From Bradyrhizobium sp. WSM1743 (lineage in GTDB: Bacteria; Pseudomonadota; Alphaproteobacteria; Rhizobiales; Xanthobacteraceae): a stretch of DNA of 64,000 nt. Under the pieces are notes generated by a model that did not search any database, had not been told where the DNA came from, and saw only the letters and a program-made list of their open reading frames with translations. Below are positions 59,415 to 64,000 of this stretch, piece by piece. Numbering within the stretch: the stretch's first letter is position 1; every line of letters starts with the position of its first letter. The stretch covers positions 248,001-312,000 of the forward strand of contig NZ_AXAZ01000001.1 of the NCBI RefSeq assembly GCF_000473065.1. The letters are read 5' to 3'. Both the position numbers and the translations under genes were made by a program.

Positions 59415-60323
59415 CTACAAGACCGCCGCCACTTCCTTCGCCGTCGGCATCGACGGCCCTGCGCCCATGCGCTGCACGCTGATGGAGGCGGCGGCGTTGG
59501 CGAAGGCGAGGGCGGCCCGCAAGGGCACATCGTCGGCCAGTTGCGCGGCCAGCGCGCCGACAAAACAATCGCCGGCGCCCGTGGTGTCGAGCGCCTTCAC
59601 CGCGCGCCCCTGCACGGCAATCTCCTCGCGCCCCGCCAGCGCGAGCACGCCGCGCTTGCCGAGCGTGACGCAGATGGTCTGGTCCTCGCGTGCTTGAAGC
59701 TGCCGCGCCACGGCAATGATCCTTGCCGCCTCGTCGCTCTCGGAGAGCTCGCTGCCTGCGAGGAAACCGAGCTCGGTCTCGTTCAACACGAGGATGTCGA
59801 CGAGCGCGAGCAGCTCGCGGGACATTGCCTGTGCTGGTGCGGGGTTGAGCAGCGTCGTGGCCCCGGCAGCACGGGCGCGCCGGAAGAACGCGGCGATGGC
59901 CGGCAGCGGAATCTCGAACTGGCTGACGGCGACGTCGCCCGCCAGCAGCGGCACGACGTCGACGTCATTAGCGCCGACCAGCCCGTTCGCCCCGGGAATG
60001 ACGACGATGGTGTTGTCGGCCTCCGCCACTGTGATAATGGCCGTGCCGGTGTGCGCCTCCGCCGTCTCCTGGACATAGCCGAGGTCGATGCCCTGCTCGC
60101 CGAGAAAGGCCTTCAGCTCGCCTCCAAATGAATCCTTCCCCAGCCGCCCGATCAGCGTGGTCCGCGCGCCGAGCCGCGATGCCGCCACCGCCTGGTTCGC
60201 GCCCTTGCCGCCCGGAAAATACAGCACCTGGCGGCCGGCGACGGTCTCGCCGACCCTCGGACGGCGATCGGCGGTCGCCACCACATCCATGTTGATGCTG
60301 CCGGCGACGAAGACACGTCCCAT
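59415..60323 (-). CDS. rbsK: Ribokinase (PfkB family)
   Basis: ATG 60323 gives 302 residues. GSINMDVVATADRRPRVGET and YFPGGKGANQAVAASRLG are the ribokinase N-terminal signatures, and DTTGAGDCFVGALAAQLAD carries the catalytic aspartate. It phosphorylates ribose or a related sugar with ATP. A second PfkB kinase lies 17 bases upstream on the same strand, so the two are probably co-transcribed. No ribose transporter is nearby, so nucleoside salvage or another sugar is possible. Confidence 0.9.
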   Translation of the reverse strand: MGRVFVAGSINMDVVATADRRPRVGETVAGRQVLYFPGGKGANQAVAASRLGARTTLIGRLGKDSFGGELKAFLGEQGIDLGYVQETAEAHTGTAIITVAEADNTIVVIPGANGLVGANDVDVVPLLAGDVAVSQFEIPLPAIAAFFRRARAAGATTLLNPAPAQAMSRELLALVDILVLNETELGFLAGSELSESDEAARIIAVARQLQAREDQTICVTLGKRGVLALAGREEIAVQGRAVKALDTTGAGDCFVGALAAQLADDVPLRAALAFANAAASISVQRMGAGPSMPTAKEVAAVL

Positions 60324-60340
60324 CGTGATTCCTGCGACCG

Positions 60341-61234
60341 CTAGACCCTGACTTCGAACTCGTGCCTGACCTTGGCGATGTCGACGAGCGTTGGCAAGCC
60401 GGCCTCGTTGCCGAGGCGCTGGATCTTGAAGCTCGAGGCGGCGCGGGCAAAATCGAAATGCTCGCGCCAGCTTTTGCCGGGATGGGCGAGATAGGAATAG
60501 ACATAGGCGCCGTGGAACACGTCGCCGGCGCCGTTGGTGTCGATCACGCGCTCGCGCGGGATCGGCATCGCCGGCATCACCTGCACCGTCCCTGTTTCGT
60601 CGTACCAGAGCAGGCCCTTCTCGCCCATGGTGACGCCGCCGATCTTGCAGCCGCGGCTCTTGAGGTAGTCGAGCATCTTCTCCGGCGTCAGGTCCATCTG
60701 CTCGCACAGCCGCTCGGCAACGATCGCGACGTCGATGAATTCGAGCAGCTCATGCGTGTTGGTGCGTAGGCCGCCGCCGTCGAGCGAGGTCAGGATGCCG
60801 GCCTCGCGGCACACCTTGGCATAATGGATTGCGGCATCCGGCTGGTGGCCGTCGACATGCAGCGCGCGGCAGCCGCCGAGATTGAGCATCGGGAAGGGAT
60901 GGATGTGGTGGTCGTCGCGGCAGCGGACGATGGCGCGCTTGCCGTCGTTGGGCATGATGAAGGAGAGCGAGGACTGGTTGACCTTGCGCCCATGCAGCGA
61001 GATGCCGTACTTCGCGCACATGTCCTGGAACATGCGCCCCAGCCAGTCATTGGCTGCCGTGGCGATGAGATCCGGCACGATGCCGAGCTTGGCGCAGCAG
61101 AACGCCGCCGTCACCGCATTGCCGCCGAAGGAGACCGCGTAGTCCGAGGCCACGTGTTTTTCGTCGCCGGTCGGCATGTGGTCGGTGATGAAGACGACGT
61201 CGATATAGGTCTGTCCGATGAAGAGAGCCTGCAT
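60341..61234 (-). CDS. PfkB-family carbohydrate kinase
   Basis: The 297-residue kinase has SFGGNAVTAAFCCAKLG near the N-terminus and VIDTNGAGDVFHGAYVYSYL with the catalytic aspartate near the end. It differs from the ribokinase beside it in the lid region and in its shorter first signature, so it likely acts on another sugar or nucleoside. ATG 61234 starts the two-gene unit. It diverges from the VOC gene across 213 bases. Confidence 0.88.
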   Translation of the reverse strand: MQALFIGQTYIDVVFITDHMPTGDEKHVASDYAVSFGGNAVTAAFCCAKLGIVPDLIATAANDWLGRMFQDMCAKYGISLHGRKVNQSSLSFIMPNDGKRAIVRCRDDHHIHPFPMLNLGGCRALHVDGHQPDAAIHYAKVCREAGILTSLDGGGLRTNTHELLEFIDVAIVAERLCEQMDLTPEKMLDYLKSRGCKIGGVTMGEKGLLWYDETGTVQVMPAMPIPRERVIDTNGAGDVFHGAYVYSYLAHPGKSWREHFDFARAASSFKIQRLGNEAGLPTLVDIAKVRHEFEVRV

Positions 61235-61447
61235 TGCTTGTCCGTGATGCGCTTGTGGTCCCGGCCGGCGAGATTACTCTAGCACCGGTTCCGCTCCGGA
61301 GGGGCGCTGAAATTATTCGCAAAACTGCCGTCCGAAGCGCTTGAGGTCGGCATGATGGGGGAATACGACCATCACGGGTCAATGCCAAGCCCCGGACAAA
61401 CGCCGTCTTTCGGTCCGCGGGTTCCAAGTCGATCAAAAGGGTGCAGG

Positions 61448-62296
61448 ATGATCACCGGGCTCGATCACATCGTCGTTCTGGTGAGCGATATCGGTGCGGC
61501 CAAGACGGCGTATCAGACGCTGCTCGCCCGCGCGCCGGCCTGGCAGAACTCCGGCGAGGGCGCCGATCGGGTGCTGTTCACCCTCGACAATATGACCATC
61601 GAGCTGATGGCGCCGAGCGGCTTCAGCGTCGCCGCCGACCGCATGCGCGCGCTGCTCGACGACCAGGAGGGCGTGCTCGCCAGCTTGTGCTTTCGTGTCG
61701 CAGACATCGGCAAGATGCACCGGCGGCTGGAGCGGGTGGCCTTGAGGCCGGATCCGGTCGCGGAGGTCGAAAGCAGCGACGCCGTCACCGATGCCGTGCT
61801 GCACTGGAAGCGCACCCGCGCCGCCACCGAGCTGACGCGCGGCGTGCGCATGTTCTTCCTGCAGCTCGCCGACGAGCGTCCCAAGTCGGTCGCGACCGAC
61901 ATCGCGCCGATCGACGCACTCGACCACGTCGTCATCACCACCGAGGATTCCGAGCGCGCCGCCGCGCTCTACGGCGCGCGGCTCGGGCTCGATCTCGCGC
62001 TCGACCGCTCGCACCAGGACTGGGGCCAGTTGATGTTCTTCCGCTGCGGCGACCTGATCGTCGAGGTGGTCCGCCGCCCCGTGGCGGGCGGCGATGCCGC
62101 GCATGACCGTCTCTGGGGCCTGAGCTGGCGCGTCGCCGACATCGACGCCACGCGCGCCCGCCTGATCGCTGCCGGCCTCGACGTCTCCGAGGTGCGCAAC
62201 GGCCGCAAGCCGGGCACGAAGGTGATGACGGTGCGGAATGGGACCTGCGGGATCCAGACCGTGCTCCTGGAGCGCTCGCCGAAGCCGGCGGATTGA
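61448..62296 (+). CDS. VOC-superfamily (glyoxalase/bleomycin-resistance-like) protein
   Basis: ATG 61448 with AAAAGGG upstream gives 282 residues; open sequence to 61352 lies before it. Two VOC modules are visible: MITGLDHIVVLVSDIGAAKT to about residue 120, and ALDHVVITTEDSERAAALYG to about 275. The first and second histidines (DH at both module starts) could bind metal. The first module resembles Glyoxalase_3-type proteins. The reaction is unknown; candidates are a dioxygenase, lyase or isomerase. Confidence 0.82.
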   Translation: MITGLDHIVVLVSDIGAAKTAYQTLLARAPAWQNSGEGADRVLFTLDNMTIELMAPSGFSVAADRMRALLDDQEGVLASLCFRVADIGKMHRRLERVALRPDPVAEVESSDAVTDAVLHWKRTRAATELTRGVRMFFLQLADERPKSVATDIAPIDALDHVVITTEDSERAAALYGARLGLDLALDRSHQDWGQLMFFRCGDLIVEVVRRPVAGGDAAHDRLWGLSWRVADIDATRARLIAAGLDVSEVRNGRKPGTKVMTVRNGTCGIQTVLLERSPKPAD

Positions 62297-62314
62297 GGCC
62301 GTCGTCCAAGGCAC

Positions 62315-62458
62315 GCTCGTGCCCCGGACGCAGCGCAGCGCCCTTAGCGATGCGCTGCAGAGCCGGGGCCCACATATCCAAGTGAGCAGTCGACGGCTTA
62401 TGGGTCCCGGCTCTGCGCCGCAACGCTAAGGGCGTTGCAGCGCGTCCGGGACACGAGA
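62315..62458. repeat. Interspersed palindromic repeat, family A copy 4
   Basis: It opens GCTCGTGCCCCGGACGCAGC, contains GAGCCGGGGCCCA and GGTCCCGGCTCTGCGCCGC, and ends CGCGTCCGGGACACGAGAC. It is the closest relative of copy 3 at 47285. It fills the gap between the VOC and TetR genes. Confidence 0.8.
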
Positions 62459-62476
62459 CATTCTCAAACGCCTACC

Positions 62477-62491
62477 CGCGTGTTACACGCG
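62477..62491. promoter_or_regulatory. 15-bp palindrome, possible TetR operator
   Basis: CGCGTGT-T-ACACGCG is a perfect dyad 28 bases before the TetR start codon. GTGTTACACGCG-like sequences occur in operators of TetR repressors, so autoregulation is likely. Confidence 0.5.
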
Positions 62492-62519
62492 TACCTGGAC
62501 CACCCAGCGAGCACCCGGT

Positions 62520-63227
62520 TTGGCAAAGGCAAAGCGAACCCTGAAATGGCAGCGCGACCCCGAGGGGATGCGGCTGCGCATTCTCGAAGCCGCCAAGCAG
62601 GAGTTTTCCGCCCATGGTCTCGCCGGCGCGCGCGTCGACCGCATCGCGGCGAAAGCCGGCGCCAACAAGCGCATGCTCTACTACCATGTCGGCAACAAGG
62701 ACGAGCTGTATCTGGCGGTGCTCGAAGGCGCCTATGACAAGATCCGCAGCGAGGAGCGCGGGCTCGATCTTGAGCACCTCGATCCGCCCGAGGCGATCAG
62801 GCGCCTGATCGAGTTCACCTGGAATTACTTCCTGCGCAATCCCGAATTCCTGTCGCTGCTCCAGACCGAGAACCTCGCGCGCGCCAAGCACCTGAAGAAA
62901 TCGACCAAGGTCAAGTCGATGCACTCGCCCTTCGTCGAGATGATCCGCACCGTGGTGCGGCGCGGCGTCGATAGCGGCGACTTCCAGGTCGCGGTCGATC
63001 CGGTGCAGCTCTACATCTCGATCGCGGCGCTGAGCTTCTTCTATCTCTCCAACTCGGCGACGCTCAGCGTGATCTTCGGCCGCGATCTCTTGGACAAGAA
63101 GGCCAAGGACGAGCGGCTGGCCCACATGGTCGGCCTCGTGCTGGCGGCGCTGACGGGGCAGTCCGTAGCGCTGTTCGATGTTGCCAAAGCGCCGAAGTCG
63201 CGCAGCGCGGTGGTTCAAACGGCGTAG
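62520..63227 (+). CDS. TetR-family transcriptional regulator
   Basis: The start is TTG 62520, because no in-frame ATG precedes the DNA-binding domain. The 235-residue product begins MAKAKRTLKWQRDPEGMRLR and has the TetR helix-turn-helix at about 15-65 (ILEAAKQEFSAHGLAGARVD, NKRMLYYHVGNKDELYLAVL). A helical ligand-binding domain follows. The ligand is unknown. The ABC permease that begins 203 bases downstream on the same strand could be a target. Confidence 0.88.
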   Translation: MAKAKRTLKWQRDPEGMRLRILEAAKQEFSAHGLAGARVDRIAAKAGANKRMLYYHVGNKDELYLAVLEGAYDKIRSEERGLDLEHLDPPEAIRRLIEFTWNYFLRNPEFLSLLQTENLARAKHLKKSTKVKSMHSPFVEMIRTVVRRGVDSGDFQVAVDPVQLYISIAALSFFYLSNSATLSVIFGRDLLDKKAKDERLAHMVGLVLAALTGQSVALFDVAKAPKSRSAVVQTA

Positions 63228-63245
63228 TTCTCCAATGTCTCTTCC

Positions 63246-63318
63246 GTCATTCCGGGGCGGTTCGTAGGACCGAACCCGGAATCTCGAGATTCCGGGTTTC
63301 CCATCGCCCCGGAATGAC
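63246..63318. repeat. Palindromic repeat, family C copy 2
   Basis: The outer arms GTCATTCCGGGGCG and CGCCCCGGAATGAC and the centre CCCGGAATCTCGAGATTCCGGG are the same as in the copy at 4923-5002. The connecting loops differ. It follows the TetR gene. Confidence 0.85.
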
Positions 63319-63429
63319 AGCGCTGGCGTGCCGGAACCCGCCGCAAAACGCCACAGGGAAAGCTCTGGACAGTATTTATCCAACGGGTTAATTTTCTCCC
63401 CGCAACGAAGAAAATGCCGGGAGTGAAAA

Positions 63430-64000
63430 TTGGCCGACCCGAAGCCGCAGAGTGCGGTGTCCAAGATGCTGAATGCGGCCTGGGTTCGGCCGTTCCTGTT
63501 CCTGGTCTTCATCGTCGTCGCCTGGGATCTCGCGATCCGCCTGTTCAAGATTCCGGCCTACCAGATCCCGTCGCCGGCCGACGTCGTCGCCGTGCTCCGC
63601 ACCGAGTGGCCGGAGCTACTGCGCCAGTCCTGGCCGACCACCTATGCGACCGTCTGCGGCTTCCTGCTGTCGGCACTGTTCGGCATTCCCGTGGCGATGC
63701 TGATCGCGGGCTCGAAGACGGTGGAGAGCTACGTCTATCCGCTGCTGGTGTTCTCGCAGTCGGTGCCGAAGATCGCGATCGCGCCGCTGTTCGTGGTGTG
63801 GTTCGGCTTCGGCATCATTCCGAAGGTGATCTCGGCGTTCCTGCTCGGCTTCTTCCCGGTGGTGGTCTCGGCGGTGCAGGGCTTCAAGTCGGTCGATCCT
63901 GACATGGTCGATCTCGCCCGCGCCATGCAGGGCAGCCGCTTGCAGGTGTTCCGTGCGGTGAACCTGCCGCACGCACTGCCGGCGATCTTCTCCGGTCTCA
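63430..64000 (+). CDS. ABC transporter permease (SsuC/TauC-like), 3' truncated by window edge
   Basis: TTG 63430 preceded by GGGAG opens a frame that is still open at the last base, giving about 190 residues. It reads LADPKPQSAVSKMLNAAW, then membrane segments (RPFLFLVFIVVAWDLAI; TVCGFLLSALFGIPVAML). The ATPase-coupling loop is VDLARAMQGSRLQVFRAVNL. Two other short frames that overlap it are shadows. An ATG at 63466 is an alternative start. It is probably the first gene of a further importer operon lying beyond the window. Confidence 0.85.
   Translation, partial: MADPKPQSAVSKMLNAAWVRPFLFLVFIVVAWDLAIRLFKIPAYQIPSPADVVAVLRTEWPELLRQSWPTTYATVCGFLLSALFGIPVAMLIAGSKTVESYVYPLLVFSQSVPKIAIAPLFVVWFGFGIIPKVISAFLLGFFPVVVSAVQGFKSVDPDMVDLARAMQGSRLQVFRAVNLPHALPAIFSGL

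Noticed and set aside
63414..63902. 162-residue frame starting at the ATG at 63414
   Set aside because: It is in a different frame from the ABC permease, whose product has membrane segments and the coupling loop; the ATG merely lies in the permease leader.
1..64000. CRISPR arrays, tRNA or rRNA genes, insertion sequences, prophage or toxin-antitoxin genes
   Set aside because: I looked for regularly spaced repeats, cloverleaf-like segments and transposase or integrase motifs and saw none. A dedicated tRNA or RNA-family scan would settle small RNAs.

Overview
The window looks like a piece of a Bradyrhizobium (or close Nitrobacteraceae) chromosome. It is uniformly GC-rich and gene-dense, and it carries six families of the short palindromic intergenic repeats seen in that group. 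The gene order narK, single-domain haemoglobin, FAD flavoprotein, nasC (33178-39047) is the nitrate-assimilation / NO-detoxification operon described in Bradyrhizobium. No rRNA, tRNA, CRISPR array, IS element or phage gene was recognised.

Layout. 1-9.9 kb: end of a DUF2236 oxygenase, glycogen synthase, a CoA-transferase / zinc alcohol dehydrogenase / beta-decarboxylating dehydrogenase cluster, a crotonase-fold protein, and a coupled LysR-XRE regulator pair. 10-13.1 kb: ccdA, a small protein and an animal-type haem peroxidase, with a degenerate copy of the ccdA 3' end beyond the peroxidase. 13.1-20 kb: a taurine/sulfonate-like ABC operon with two different permeases and a small membrane protein, its probable GntR regulator with a perfect 31-bp palindrome, and a frameshifted HWE histidine kinase. 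20-23.8 kb: small secreted and membrane proteins and a complete TRAP transporter. 24-28.2 kb: a serine hydrolase, an intradiol dioxygenase and a PP2C-phosphatase / Ser-Thr-kinase fusion.

28.2-39 kb is the core of the window: an FNT formate/nitrite channel, divergent nrtABC, then narK-bjgb-flp-nasC. The sequence shows a shared regulatory design. Paired 15-bp NtrC-like sites lie 107-108 bp from sigma-54-like promoters. One pair is centred between the divergent FNT and nrtA promoters, and a second pair precedes narK with exactly the nrtA spacing. Nitrate would enter by NrtABC or NarK and be reduced by NasC with electrons from Flp. The FNT protein probably moves nitrite or formate, and the haemoglobin would remove NO.

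39-49.4 kb: an intact SMP-30 lactonase, an aldo/keto reductase, an EamA exporter, an Lrp regulator divergent from an AceE/MdeB-type E1 dehydrogenase, an aldehyde dehydrogenase, and a uronate-dehydrogenase-like gene divergent from a second SMP-30 lactonase that is frameshifted near its end. 49.4-53.2 kb: a small operon (DUF4242 protein, two short unknown proteins, MddA-like methanethiol methyltransferase) divergent from a winged-helix regulator. It is bracketed by a 54-bp direct repeat taken from the uronate dehydrogenase gene. 53.3-64 kb: a TAXI-type binding protein, a sugar-acid dehydratase, a crotonase-fold protein, a ferredoxin reductase, two PfkB sugar kinases, a glyoxalase-like protein, a TetR regulator, and the start of another ABC permease cut by the window edge.
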